Shown one piece after another: positions 7,425 through 16,536 of a DNA stretch of 64,000 nt. Source of the stretch: Angelakisella sp. (GTDB taxonomy: Bacteria > Bacillota > Clostridia > Oscillospirales > Ruminococcaceae). The translations under genes and the position numbers were made by a program. The stretch is from NCBI GenBank assembly GCA_020024515.1, contig JAHHTR010000001.1, positions 9,526 through 73,525 of the forward strand, read 5' to 3'. The notes under the pieces are model-generated. The model worked only from the letters and a program-made list of their open reading frames with translations, made no database searches and had not been told where the DNA came from. Positions within the stretch are counted from its first letter, which is position 1. Each line of letters opens with the position of its first letter.

Positions 7425-7955
7425 ATGAAAAAAGTAAAACAAGGTACATTTTATGGCTTTATCGGACTTGCGGGTGTTGGTAAGACAGAAATGGCTATGC
7501 GTCTATATGATTATTTGAAAAGTCAAAGAAACGATGTTGTTTTTTTTGACGGAGATATATTGCGTGATGTGGAGTATACTGTTTGCGGATACACACGTCA
7601 AGAAAGAGTAGAGGACAGCTTTCATTTTAATAAAATGATAAAGCTTTTGCTCGACCAAGGTATAAATATCGTTTATTCCACAATAGGACTTTTTGACGAA
7701 GTTATGGAATGGCAATATCAAAATTATGAAAACTATGTCGAAATATACATTACTACTCCTATGGAAATTTTGAAAAAGAATAATAAGAAAAATCTTTATA
7801 GCGGAGAGATTAAAGATGTTATAGGTATGGATATACCATTCGATGAGCCTAAACACACAACTTGCCATGTATATAACGATTTTACAAAAGACCCACAGCA
7901 GATAGTTGAAGACATAATAAAAGAACTTCGTGAAAAAGGCAAACTAATTGTATAG
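7425..7955 (+). CDS. APS-kinase-like (CysC family) P-loop kinase
   Basis: A 176-residue kinase. The Walker A motif GLAGVGKT is at residues 14-21, and DGDILRD (42-48) matches the nucleotide/substrate signature of adenylylsulfate kinases, followed by GYTRQER. NYVEIYITTPMEILKKNNKK and the NLYSGEI segment correspond to the family's 'VEVYV.tPlevC..RD.KGLY' region, though the conserved RD is replaced by NN. It lies 12 bp after the sulfotransferase-like gene, so one reading is that it makes PAPS for that enzyme. No ATP sulfurylase is in the window. CysC-like proteins in polysaccharide loci can phosphorylate other substrates, such as the cytidine diphosphoramidate kinase of Campylobacter capsule synthesis, so the substrate stays open. 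Confidence 0.7.
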   Translation: MKKVKQGTFYGFIGLAGVGKTEMAMRLYDYLKSQRNDVVFFDGDILRDVEYTVCGYTRQERVEDSFHFNKMIKLLLDQGINIVYSTIGLFDEVMEWQYQNYENYVEIYITTPMEILKKNNKKNLYSGEIKDVIGMDIPFDEPKHTTCHVYNDFTKDPQQIVEDIIKELREKGKLIV

Positions 7956-7966
7956 GAGCAAATATT

Positions 7967-8569
7967 TTGAGTAATTATATCTTTCTTTTTGATTTGGATT
8001 CAACCATTACAAGCGAAGAAATTTTGCCGACAATATCCAAAAAAATTAACCAAGAGACGGAAATGCGTGAACTCACAGAAAAAACAATGAGTGGAGATAT
8101 ACCTTTTAATCCAAGTTTTTTACAGAGAGTAGATTTATTAAAAGATATTCCAATTACAGAAGTTCAGGATATTGTCAGTAATATAAAACTAAATAGTCAT
8201 ATTGTAGATTTTATTCAAAACAACAAAGAAAGATGCTATATCGTTACAGGAAATCTTGATGTTTGGATTTTGCCCCTGATGAAAAAAATCGGTATGGAAA
8301 ATCGCTTTTTTTCATCAAAAGCATTGGTAAAAGATAATAAATTGCAACAAGTTACTCATATAATAGAAAAGCAAACCGTTGTAAATATGTTTTCATCTCC
8401 TTTTGTTGCCATTGGTGATGGTGTTAACGATATCGCTATGATTAGTAATGCCAAAATAGGCATTGCCTATGCAGGTGTGCGACAAATATCAACTGCTGTT
8501 GTTAACTGCGCCACACATATATTCTATGAAGAAAACAAAATGTGTGAATTTCTAGAAACACTATTATAA
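7967..8569 (+). CDS. HAD-family phosphatase, SerB-like
   Basis: A 200-residue HAD hydrolase that starts at TTG behind AGGAG. Motif I is DLDSTI with nucleophile Asp9 and acid/base Asp11; the Ser-Thr after it is typical of phosphoserine phosphatases. Motif II is IVTGN (Thr), and motif III/IV is GDGVNDIAMI near residues 148-157. It has a small cap domain. It is the last gene of the flagellin cassette. Clostridioides difficile has a SerB-like phosphatase in its flagellin phospho-glycan locus, so a role in making a phosphate-linked modification is plausible. Ordinary serine synthesis is less likely here because no ser genes are near. Confidence 0.75.
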   Translation: MSNYIFLFDLDSTITSEEILPTISKKINQETEMRELTEKTMSGDIPFNPSFLQRVDLLKDIPITEVQDIVSNIKLNSHIVDFIQNNKERCYIVTGNLDVWILPLMKKIGMENRFFSSKALVKDNKLQQVTHIIEKQTVVNMFSSPFVAIGDGVNDIAMISNAKIGIAYAGVRQISTAVVNCATHIFYEENKMCEFLETLL

Positions 8570-8591
8570 TAAATATCATAACAATAAAAAA

Positions 8592-8625
8592 ATCCCCAAG
8601 TGTATTTATTTATACATTTGGGGAT
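8592..8625. terminator. Bidirectional terminator between convergent genes
   Basis: ATCCCCAAGTGTAT (8592-8605) pairs with ATACATTTGGGGAT (8612-8625), 14 bp with one G-U. A-run and T-rich flanks serve both the flagellin cassette and the convergent metallo-beta-lactamase gene. Confidence 0.85.
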
Positions 8626-8650
8626 AAATTATTTTATTTATAAATTTATA

Positions 8651-10264
8651 TCAGTCGTCCCATTTGTCACAAAGCGATTTTATTTGGTCGGCAAACTTCG
8701 CAATATCTTTATTCGGACGCTCTTTGTAATTCTCGGCAATCTTAACAAGTCTGTCAGCCATAGATAATAGCCTTGTAAATACAGGCGAATTTTTGGATTT
8801 GAGTTTAACTTTTGTAGAATGAGGCTTATACTCCTCACCATAATCTATACATTCTCCTGTAACAAGGTCATATATTGACTCAAAGTTTGGAGCTACCGCA
8901 TTTATTCCATAACTATGACGTAGTTCGTTTGCAAAGTCAACAGTAACTTTTGCATTACCATGCACAACAAAAACTTCTTTTGGTTTTGGTGAAAAGCTAT
9001 TGATCCACTTCAAAAGTCCTGTTTTATCAGCATGTCCACTCATAGAACGCATTGTTAATATTTGTGCTTTGACATCAATTTCTTCACCGAATATGTTCAC
9101 AGTCTTTGCGCCATCATACAAACTTCTTCCAAGTGTTCCAACTGCTTGATATCCAACAAAAAGTATTGTACATTCCGGTCGCCATAGATTATGTTTCAAA
9201 TGGTGCTTTATTCTACCTGCGTCGCACATACCACTTGCCGAAATAATAACCTTGCAATCTTCATCAAAGTTTATTGCCTTACTGTCTTCTGATGATACAG
9301 ATGTTATAAGTCCTGTAAAACTTAGCGGATTTACACCGCCATTAACAAGTTCCATAGCCTCATCATCAAAATATCCCGCTACATTCTTACGGAAAACTTG
9401 AGTTGCCTCAACCGCAAGCGGACTATCTACATACACTTTAAAGTTTGGGTTTGTCTTAACTAGTCCCCTATCCTTTATCTTACGGATAAAATACAATAGT
9501 TCCTGTGTTCTGCCAACTGCAAAAGATGGTATGACAACATTACCGCCACGTTTAAATGTTTCTTCTATAATTTGTGTAAGATTATCTACATAATTCCCAT
9601 CGATAGGCTCGTGATTTTTGTCCCCATAAGTAGATTCCATTACAACATAATCCGCTAATTTATGATAAGTTGGATCTTCTATAATTGGCTGATTAATATT
9701 ACCTATATCTCCGGAAAATACAACTGTTCTGGTTACATCATTTTCTGTTATCTTGACTGTTATACTGGCTGAACCGAGTAAGTGACCAGCATCTCTGAAT
9801 AATATCTCTATACCGTCACAAATTTGTACAGGATTATCATATTCACATGGTACAAAATGTGTAAGTACATCTTCGGCATCTTGCATATTATATATCGGTT
9901 CAATAGGTTCACGTCCTGCACGTTTACCCTTTCTGTTCTTCCATTCGGCTTCAAATTCTTGTATATGTGCGGAATCTCGCAACATTATACTGCATAAATC
10001 ACAAGTTGCACCTGTGGTGTATATTTTACCTCTAAAACCATACTTTGTAAGTAATGGAAGATATCCCGAATGGTCAATGTGTGCGTGTGTAAGCAAAACA
10101 TAGTCTACTGTTGATGGGGAAATAGGAAGTTTTAAACTTTCTTCATCATCTTTATCTTCGCCCTGTTTCATACCAAAATCAATAAGTATTATTTTTCCGC
10201 AGGCTTTCAAACAATGGCAACTACCTGTTACTTCGTGCGCAGCACCCAAAAAAGATATATACAT
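8651..10264 (-). CDS. MBL-fold beta-CASP protein, probable RNA-processing nuclease
   Basis: A 537-residue metallo-beta-lactamase-fold protein with the zinc motif THAHIDHSGYLP (about residues 58-69), the downstream metal His in DAGHLLGS, the SGDIG aspartate and a beta-CASP domain starting around ESTYGD and PSFAVGRTQE. The late motifs SASGMCDAGRIKHHL and SGHADKTG are typical of CPSF73/YSH1-like RNA nucleases in bacteria. The C-terminal 60 residues are basic and outside the core. It is a single gene between two terminators, convergent with the flagellin cassette. Substrate is unknown. Confidence 0.85.
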   Translation of the reverse strand: MYISFLGAAHEVTGSCHCLKACGKIILIDFGMKQGEDKDDEESLKLPISPSTVDYVLLTHAHIDHSGYLPLLTKYGFRGKIYTTGATCDLCSIMLRDSAHIQEFEAEWKNRKGKRAGREPIEPIYNMQDAEDVLTHFVPCEYDNPVQICDGIEILFRDAGHLLGSASITVKITENDVTRTVVFSGDIGNINQPIIEDPTYHKLADYVVMESTYGDKNHEPIDGNYVDNLTQIIEETFKRGGNVVIPSFAVGRTQELLYFIRKIKDRGLVKTNPNFKVYVDSPLAVEATQVFRKNVAGYFDDEAMELVNGGVNPLSFTGLITSVSSEDSKAINFDEDCKVIISASGMCDAGRIKHHLKHNLWRPECTILFVGYQAVGTLGRSLYDGAKTVNIFGEEIDVKAQILTMRSMSGHADKTGLLKWINSFSPKPKEVFVVHGNAKVTVDFANELRHSYGINAVAPNFESIYDLVTGECIDYGEEYKPHSTKVKLKSKNSPVFTRLLSMADRLVKIAENYKERPNKDIAKFADQIKSLCDKWDD

Positions 10265-10407
10265 AAAAGCTCCCCCTTTTTGTAAATATATTATATATTC
10301 ATCTATATAATACCAAAAATTTTATTAAAAGTCAACAAAAATATTAAATATCACATTAGATTATTAACAATAATATATGTAAATATTCATCATTTGGCTT
10401 TAAGTAC

Positions 10408-10450
10408 GCAAAAATACCCTCTGACAGTATTCATAATACTACCAGAGGGT
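10408..10450 (-). terminator. Terminator of the rnf operon
   Basis: ACCCTCTG (10416-10423) pairs with CAGAGGGT (10443-10450), with an inner AGTATT/AATACT stem. On the minus strand it is followed by a short T-run, and it lies just beyond the rnfB stop codon. Confidence 0.85.
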
Positions 10451-10471
10451 TAATTTTTAATATATTAAATA

Positions 10472-11290
10472 TCAGTTGCCACTGCAACCTGTACAAACAC
10501 CGTTTGCACCACAATTTTTGATAACGTGAACAGGACATACCTCCACACATTTACCGCAATTTGTACATTTATCATAATCAATTGTTGCAAGATTATTTGT
10601 AATATGAATTGCATCATACTCACAAGTTTTTTGACACTTCATACAACCAATACAGCCTGATGTACATTCTTTACGTACAAGTGCGCCTTTTTGGTGTGAA
10701 GAACAACCAACAGAAACCATATTTGTTTCTTTAACCATATCAATTAGGTTATTTGGACAGACTTTTGCACAGGCACTACAACCTGTACAAAGATCTCTGT
10801 CAACAACAGCTACGCCATTTACTATTGACATAGCATCAAATTTACATGCTGAAACACAGTCACCTAAACCAAGACAGCCAACTGAACAGCTTCTTCTTCC
10901 TTGATAGAACATATTGTTTGCCGCACAAGTTTGTGGGCCGTCATATTCCATTTTGTATTGCGCTGTTTCAAAAGTACCTGTACAATGTACAAACGCTTTT
11001 TTCTCCACAACGTCTTGGAACTCCATACCAAGAATTTCGCTTATTTTTCTTGATACACTGTCGCCACCGGGGGCACATAGGTTTGTTCTCGGTGATTTTT
11101 CATCTGCCAAATATTTTGCATAACCGTCACAGCCGGCAAAACCACATGCGCCACAGTTTGCGCCGGGCAATGTATCACGCAATTTTTCAGCTTTTTCATC
11201 AACAGGCACAGCCATCAGTTTTGATGCTATTACAAGAATAACACCACAGATAAGACCAATAGCCGCAACACTCAAAACTGCTACTAACAT
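10472..11290 (-). CDS. rnfB: RnfB, ferredoxin-type subunit of the Rnf complex
   Basis: A 272-residue subunit that takes electrons from reduced ferredoxin into the membrane Rnf complex. An N-terminal membrane helix (1-27) is followed by the 4Fe-4S motif [14 protein letters not shown] (about 46-59). Several more Cys clusters follow, among them [23 protein letters not shown] and [12 protein letters not shown], and the tail ends [13 protein letters not shown]. It is the last gene of rnfCDGEAB, the order found in Clostridia, and is separated from rnfA by 20 bp. The complex couples ferredoxin:NAD+ oxidoreduction to ion export. Confidence 0.95.
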   Translation of the reverse strand: MLVAVLSVAAIGLICGVILVIASKLMAVPVDEKAEKLRDTLPGANCGACGFAGCDGYAKYLADEKSPRTNLCAPGGDSVSRKISEILGMEFQDVVEKKAFVHCTGTFETAQYKMEYDGPQTCAANNMFYQGRRSCSVGCLGLGDCVSACKFDAMSIVNGVAVVDRDLCTGCSACAKVCPNNLIDMVKETNMVSVGCSSHQKGALVRKECTSGCIGCMKCQKTCEYDAIHITNNLATIDYDKCTNCGKCVEVCPVHVIKNCGANGVCTGCSGN

Positions 11291-11310
11291 AACTTTTGTA
11301 CTCCTCCTAT

Positions 11311-11910
11311 TTATTTAAACAATCCCTCAATTAATCCGCCAAATCCCATAAATGACATTGAAACTATTGATGCCGCAATAAGTGTTATTGGTAGACCTTG
11401 GAAAGATTTTGAAATTTTGCTGTTTTCTATACGTGAACGAACACCTGCAAACAGTACCATCGCAAGCATAAATCCCAAACCTCCGCCAAGAGAGTTTATC
11501 ATAGACTCTGCAAAAGTATAACCTTCACGAATATTAAGCACAGTTACACCCAAAACAGCACAGTTTGTTGTGATAAGTGGCAAATAGATACCCAATGATT
11601 TATGAAGAGCAGGTATAAATTTACGCAATACCATTTCAACAAGCTGAACAAGTGCGGCAATTACCAAGATAAATACAACTGTTTGCATATAGCCTAAATT
11701 ATATCTATCAAGCAAATATACTTGAATAGGGTAAGTAACTGCTGTTGCCATAAGCATAACAAATGTTACGGCAAGACTCATACCAACGGCGCTGTCAAGT
11801 TTTTTTGATACACCTAAAAAAGGACATATTCCCAAGAATTTTGCAAGTACAAAGTTATTTACAAGTATTGCACTGAAAAGTATTATCATAAGTTCTTTTG
11901 CGTATTCCAT
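11311..11910 (-). CDS. rnfA: RnfA, membrane subunit of the Rnf complex
   Basis: A 199-residue protein with six predicted membrane helices. [20 protein letters not shown] and [11 protein letters not shown] are the two conserved Cys-bearing segments of RnfA/NqrE, which hold an iron-sulfur centre within the membrane in related complexes. It is a paralogue of RnfE next to it, from which it is separated by 4 bp. Confidence 0.95.
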   Translation of the reverse strand: MEYAKELMIILFSAILVNNFVLAKFLGICPFLGVSKKLDSAVGMSLAVTFVMLMATAVTYPIQVYLLDRYNLGYMQTVVFILVIAALVQLVEMVLRKFIPALHKSLGIYLPLITTNCAVLGVTVLNIREGYTFAESMINSLGGGLGFMLAMVLFAGVRSRIENSKISKSFQGLPITLIAASIVSMSFMGFGGLIEGLFK

Positions 11911-11914
11911 TCAG

Positions 11915-12592
11915 TTACACCCCTTTCCCGGCATTTGCACAAGCACCCTTTGATGGGCAGTTTGCACAGCCGAATTCTTTTTTCTTAATTGCTTTTGATT
12001 TTGTAAGTTTATTAACAAGTGCTATTAGTAAACCGAATACCAAGAAACCACCAGGAGCCATTTTCATAATTGATATTGGTGGTATACCTTCTGGTAATAT
12101 GTTAAAGCCAAGTATTGTACCTGCGCCAAGCAGCTCACGAATAAATCCCATTACGCCAAGTGCAAGTGTAAAACCAAGACCCATACCGATACCGTCAAGT
12201 GCTGAATCAAGTACTGAATTTTTTGATGCGAACATTTCTGCACGACCAAGAATTATACAATTAACAACTATTAGTGGTATAAAGATACCAAGTGTATTGT
12301 ATAAATCAGAAGCAAATGCTTTCATAAGCATTTCTATTACAGATACGAAACCTGCAATAACAACTATATAACAAGGTATACGAACCTTTGCAGGTATTAC
12401 CTTTTTTAATAATGATATTACTATATTTGAACCCAATAGTACAAATGTAGCCGCAATACCCATTGCCAAACCGTTTTTCATAGAAGTTGATGTAGCAAGA
12501 GTAGGGCAAGTACCAAGTACAAGTACGAGTACAGGATTCTCTTTTATTATACCATTAAGGAGTATTTTCATTTTTTGACTGAATTTACTCAC
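11915..12592 (-). CDS. rnfE: RnfE, membrane subunit of the Rnf complex
   Basis: A 225-residue, six-helix membrane subunit related to RnfA. NPVLVLVLGTCPTLATSTS and IVVNCIILGRAE carry the conserved Cys residues. The C-terminal tail adds a Cys cluster, CANCPSKGACANAGKG, seen in many clostridial RnfE proteins and absent from the NqrD type. Transcribed between rnfG and rnfA. Confidence 0.95.
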   Translation of the reverse strand: MSKFSQKMKILLNGIIKENPVLVLVLGTCPTLATSTSMKNGLAMGIAATFVLLGSNIVISLLKKVIPAKVRIPCYIVVIAGFVSVIEMLMKAFASDLYNTLGIFIPLIVVNCIILGRAEMFASKNSVLDSALDGIGMGLGFTLALGVMGFIRELLGAGTILGFNILPEGIPPISIMKMAPGGFLVFGLLIALVNKLTKSKAIKKKEFGCANCPSKGACANAGKGV

Positions 12593-12620
12593 TTATCTTC
12601 ACTCCCTCTTATAATAAATT

Positions 12621-13526
12621 TTATGCTATTGTTTTAAATAGTTCAAGTGCCTTTGCAACAGCTTTGTTAAATCCTTTTGAGCTTTCTGTTGCACCTGATA
12701 TAGCATTAATGCCCTCTACTTGTGTTTTACCTACAAATTGTTCTGTATATGCTTCTTCGCCAACTCTTGAACCTAGTCCTTGTGTCTCTCCGTTTTCGCC
12801 AAGAGCAACATTTACTATTTCACCTTTTTTGTTTATACCAACATAAACTTGCATTTTCATTGGCGCACCACTGTAACCTTGTTCTTCAACAACAATTACA
12901 TAACCGTCTTCATCTGTTTTAAATGCTTTTAATGCGCCTTCCAATTTCATTTCTTCAAATTTTGTTGCTGTTGGGTATGCCATTTTTTCAAATGAAACTT
13001 TTTCCACTTCTACACCTGCAAGTTCAGCATAAGCTTCGAATGCACTTGTTACAGAACTCTTAAATGCGCCGGAAGAAACAGTAGCACCTGTTACAGCATC
13101 AATACCGTTAAGTTTCATATCTTTACCTTTATATTGGTCTGTATATTTTGGCAAACCAACTTGTGAACCGATACCCTCTGTCTCACCGTTTTCCATTAGT
13201 TTAACTTTATCGATTTTGCCATCAGCAGTGATACCAACCATTACTTGCATTTCACCACCGTAACCATTTGCTTTACCTGTAATTACAAAACCTTTGTTGC
13301 TTGTCTCTTTGTATGCTTCTACTACGTTTTTAGCTTTTACTTCTACTTTTTCAAAGCTGCCTGCACCTTGTAAAACTTCGCTGCGAGCTGCATCTGCTGC
13401 TGCTCTCTTTGCTGCTTCTATTATTGGTTCTGTTGTGTTATATGTTAATACCAGTGCCGCAGATATAACGATACATATAATTGTAAGAACTGCTGCCGGA
13501 TATACAAATTCTTTTACAAACTTCAT
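12621..13526 (-). CDS. rnfG: RnfG with two tandem FMN-binding domains
   Basis: RnfG carries covalently bound FMN on the outer side of the membrane. This one has 301 residues against about 200 in usual RnfG. After one N-terminal membrane helix (about 8-30) there are two FMN-binding domains. The first spans about residues 70-170 and ends with the flavinylation motif DAVTGATVSSGAF; the second spans about 205-300 and ends with NAISGATESSKGF. Each has its own GGEM/GAPM and NGET(E/Q)G(I/L)GS segments, so the second is a true repeat. Both keep the acceptor Thr, so two FMNs are expected. It overlaps rnfD by one base. The ApbE flavin transferase is not in the window. Confidence 0.93.
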   Translation of the reverse strand: MKFVKEFVYPAAVLTIICIVISAALVLTYNTTEPIIEAAKRAAADAARSEVLQGAGSFEKVEVKAKNVVEAYKETSNKGFVITGKANGYGGEMQVMVGITADGKIDKVKLMENGETEGIGSQVGLPKYTDQYKGKDMKLNGIDAVTGATVSSGAFKSSVTSAFEAYAELAGVEVEKVSFEKMAYPTATKFEEMKLEGALKAFKTDEDGYVIVVEEQGYSGAPMKMQVYVGINKKGEIVNVALGENGETQGLGSRVGEEAYTEQFVGKTQVEGINAISGATESSKGFNKAVAKALELFKTIA

Positions 13527-14467
13527 TATTTAACTCCTCCAAATGGCATTTTTTTAGTTAATTTATTTATATGTGGTGTTACTATATTCATTAGTAGTAT
13601 TGCAAATGACATACCTTCCGGATATGAACCATAAGCACGAATTAGTACTGCTATTACACCCACACCTATACCAAAGATAATTTTACCGCTCTCACGAACA
13701 GGAGAAGTAACATAGTCTGTTGCCATAAAGAATGCTGCAATCATTGTACCGCCTGATACCAACATATAAAATGGATTTAGTCCTGTTATTAATGACATAA
13801 CGAATACTGTTACAAGTATTGTAACAGGAATTGTTGCTGTAATTACTTTCTTGTATATTAGATATATACCACCGATAAGAAGCGCAAGTGCTGCTGTTTC
13901 ACCCAAACAACCACCACGTACACCAAGTAACATATTAAGCATATTTGGTGTGTCCATAACTGAACCGCCTGTTGTAAGTATAGCAAGTGGTGTTGCACCT
14001 GTTACTGTCTCACAAGCTTTAACATAAGAGTTTGGATTTGCCCATGTTGTCATCTCTTTTGAAAAAGCTACCAGAAGGAATATACGAGCTGTTATCGCAG
14101 GATTGGCAAAGTTATCACCAATACCTCCAAATAGACATTTTACGAACAAAATCGCAAAAATACCGCCTACAACAGCCATCCATATAGGAAGTGTTGAAGG
14201 CAAGTTGTATGCAAGAAGTAAACCTGTTACTACTGCGCTGAAATCTCCAACTGTTTGTCTTTGTTTCATTAATCTGCAAAATAGATACTCTGTCAAAACA
14301 CAAGTTGCAACAGTTACTGCTATCAGTATTAATGCCCTATAACCAAAAGTAAGCACCGACACAATTCCCGCTGGGATAAGTGCTGCTGACACATTCATCA
14401 TTATTGATGATGTTGAAACAGGAGACTTGATGTGTGGTGAGGGCGAAACTGTCAATTTACTAACCAT
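13526..14467 (-). CDS. rnfD: RnfD, flavin-bearing membrane subunit of the Rnf complex
   Basis: A 313-residue integral membrane subunit with about nine helices. SPHIKSPVSTSSIM at the N-terminus and the covalent FMN site TVTGATPLA (about residues 155-163) mark it as RnfD/NqrB. It starts 16 bp after rnfC and meets rnfG with a one-base overlap. Confidence 0.95.
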   Translation of the reverse strand: MVSKLTVSPSPHIKSPVSTSSIMMNVSAALIPAGIVSVLTFGYRALILIAVTVATCVLTEYLFCRLMKQRQTVGDFSAVVTGLLLAYNLPSTLPIWMAVVGGIFAILFVKCLFGGIGDNFANPAITARIFLLVAFSKEMTTWANPNSYVKACETVTGATPLAILTTGGSVMDTPNMLNMLLGVRGGCLGETAALALLIGGIYLIYKKVITATIPVTILVTVFVMSLITGLNPFYMLVSGGTMIAAFFMATDYVTSPVRESGKIIFGIGVGVIAVLIRAYGSYPEGMSFAILLMNIVTPHINKLTKKMPFGGVK

Positions 14468-14483
14468 AATTATAAACTACCCC

Positions 14484-15797
14484 CTATTTTTGTTGTTGCT
14501 GACGCAAAAGTTGCTTACCTAACTTATTGTACATTGCAAGAGGTCTTCTTGCCGGACATACATAAGAACAACAACCACATTCCATACACAAATTAACTTT
14601 TAAATCTTTAAGTGCTTCAATATTTTTTGTGTGATATGCACTGTCAAGCATTGCCGGTGACAAATCTATCGGACAAGCTCTCATACATCTTCCACAACGG
14701 ATACATGCTGTTTCCTCAAATATCTCAGCATCTTTTGGTAAAAATGCAAGTATGGCATTTGTATTTTTAATTACTATATATTCATCACTTGGAAGTGCAA
14801 TACCCATCATTGGGCCACCCATAAGTATTTTCTTTGGTGTATCTACATATCCACCGCAAAATTCTACTAAATCAGATACTGATGTGCCAAGTGGAACAGT
14901 TATATTTTGTGGATTTTTTATAGCACTGCCGTCTACTGTAAGTGTTTTTTCTACAAGTGGCATACCTGTATTTACATAATCAGCAAGTGTTGCAAGTGTT
15001 GTAACATTACAGATAATAACACCGCTATCAGCAGGTAACGCACCCTCTTTTATCACTCTGCCTGTACATTCAAAAGCAAGAACTTTTTCACCACCCTGTG
15101 GGTATTGTGATTTCAAAGTTTTTACATTTATATTAGCCTCATCTTTTAATAGATTGGTTAATTTTTCAATAGCCTCAGGCTTATTATTTTCTATACCTAT
15201 TACTGCTTCTTTAAGATTTAAATGTTTTACAACAAGTTTAATACCTTCAATCAATAACTCTGTGTTATCTATCATAAGTCTTGTATCACAAGTTATATAC
15301 GGTTCACATTCAGCACCATTTACAACAAGTGTATCCACAGTATCGATATTTTTAGGATTTAGCTTAATATGTGTTGGAAATCCCGCACCACCAAGACCAA
15401 CAAGACCACAGTTTTTTGCTGCCTCTATTAAATCCTTTTGATTTTTGATTTCAGGTTTAACTACTGTTTCACTAACTGCTTGCAAACCATCTGTTTCTAT
15501 AACAACTGCTTTGCAAGTTGCACCCATTGGTGTAAGATAATCAATAATTGATTTTACAGTACCTGATACTGATGAATGTACATCAGCACACAAAAAACCT
15601 TGACCTTCGCCTATCTTTTGGCCTACTTTTACTTCATCGCCAACCTTAACAAGCACTTCGCTTTCGCTACCCATATGTTGAATCATGGGGAGTGTTACTT
15701 GTTTAGGAATAGGCATTTTTACAGCTTTTTTATCCGCTGTATTTTTATGATGTTCAACATGAACACCGTTTAAACTGCGGTGAAAAAGTTTTCCCAC
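14484..15797 (-). CDS. rnfC: RnfC, NADH-binding subunit of the Rnf complex
   Basis: A 437-residue peripheral subunit, first gene of the operon, starting at GTG behind GGAGG. It has the Nqo1-like flavin/NADH fold with GLVGLGGAGFPTHIK (about 129-143) and, near the C-terminus, two 4Fe-4S motifs, CIRCGRCMRACP and CMECGCCSYVCP. It carries out the ferredoxin:NAD+ exchange with RnfB. The AT-rich 80 bp upstream probably contain the operon promoter, but I could not choose one. Confidence 0.95.
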   Translation of the reverse strand: MGKLFHRSLNGVHVEHHKNTADKKAVKMPIPKQVTLPMIQHMGSESEVLVKVGDEVKVGQKIGEGQGFLCADVHSSVSGTVKSIIDYLTPMGATCKAVVIETDGLQAVSETVVKPEIKNQKDLIEAAKNCGLVGLGGAGFPTHIKLNPKNIDTVDTLVVNGAECEPYITCDTRLMIDNTELLIEGIKLVVKHLNLKEAVIGIENNKPEAIEKLTNLLKDEANINVKTLKSQYPQGGEKVLAFECTGRVIKEGALPADSGVIICNVTTLATLADYVNTGMPLVEKTLTVDGSAIKNPQNITVPLGTSVSDLVEFCGGYVDTPKKILMGGPMMGIALPSDEYIVIKNTNAILAFLPKDAEIFEETACIRCGRCMRACPIDLSPAMLDSAYHTKNIEALKDLKVNLCMECGCCSYVCPARRPLAMYNKLGKQLLRQQQQK

Positions 15798-15876
15798 TTG
15801 TAATTACCTCCATATTTTTTCATATATTATTAACATAACTAAATAATTAATTATGTAATTATTATAAATATCTGTT

Positions 15877-16440
15877 TTATAATATTATTTCTTCCAAAGA
15901 GCGTTTAGGTACACATAAATTACCTTCGCTGTCTTTAAAATATTTAACATCATTATCCTTTATATCTACTTCGTATGATTTTTCACCTATTATGCCAAGT
16001 GCAACTACTGCAAGCAATTTAAGATTTTCAGGAAGTTTCAAAAGCTCGGTTATACCGGCATAATTAATAGCACCCATCCAACAAGTACCCACACCATCTT
16101 CATAAGCGGATAGTATAAGATTTGTAACAGCTGCACCCATATCAAATTCATAACCTACTTTTTTTATATTCAAGTCTGCCACTACCGCAATAAATACAGT
16201 AGGTCTTTCATTCTCTTTTGGTGCACCATCTTTTAAATATGCCGCCCATTTAACCATATCAAAAACTTTGTCTACTGTCTCTTTTTCATCGATAATTGCG
16301 TATTTTAACGGTTGCAAATTTGCTCCGCTTGCGGCAAGTCTTGCTGAATCTATATAGGAAACAAGTTTTTCTCTTTCTATCGGTGTCTGCAAAAATTTTC
16401 TTATTGTTCTACGGTTTTTTATTGCTTCTTTAACTGTCAT
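15877..16440 (-). CDS. Nitroreductase-family flavoprotein
   Basis: A 187-residue FMN-dependent oxidoreductase of the nitroreductase fold. The N-terminal motif RRTIRKF binds FMN phosphate. ANLQPLKYAIID, the GAAVTNLILSAYEDGVGTCW segment and the ALGIIGE strand are typical. Substrate cannot be told. It lies 80 bp upstream of rnfC on the same strand. Confidence 0.85.
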   Translation of the reverse strand: MTVKEAIKNRRTIRKFLQTPIEREKLVSYIDSARLAASGANLQPLKYAIIDEKETVDKVFDMVKWAAYLKDGAPKENERPTVFIAVVADLNIKKVGYEFDMGAAVTNLILSAYEDGVGTCWMGAINYAGITELLKLPENLKLLAVVALGIIGEKSYEVDIKDNDVKYFKDSEGNLCVPKRSLEEIIL

Positions 16441-16536
16441 AATTCCACTCCTGTAATCATTTAAATATATAAAACACCGTTTTTTAGACTATATTTATTA
16501 TCTGCAAAAATAAAACAAGTATTTATTTATAGAATA

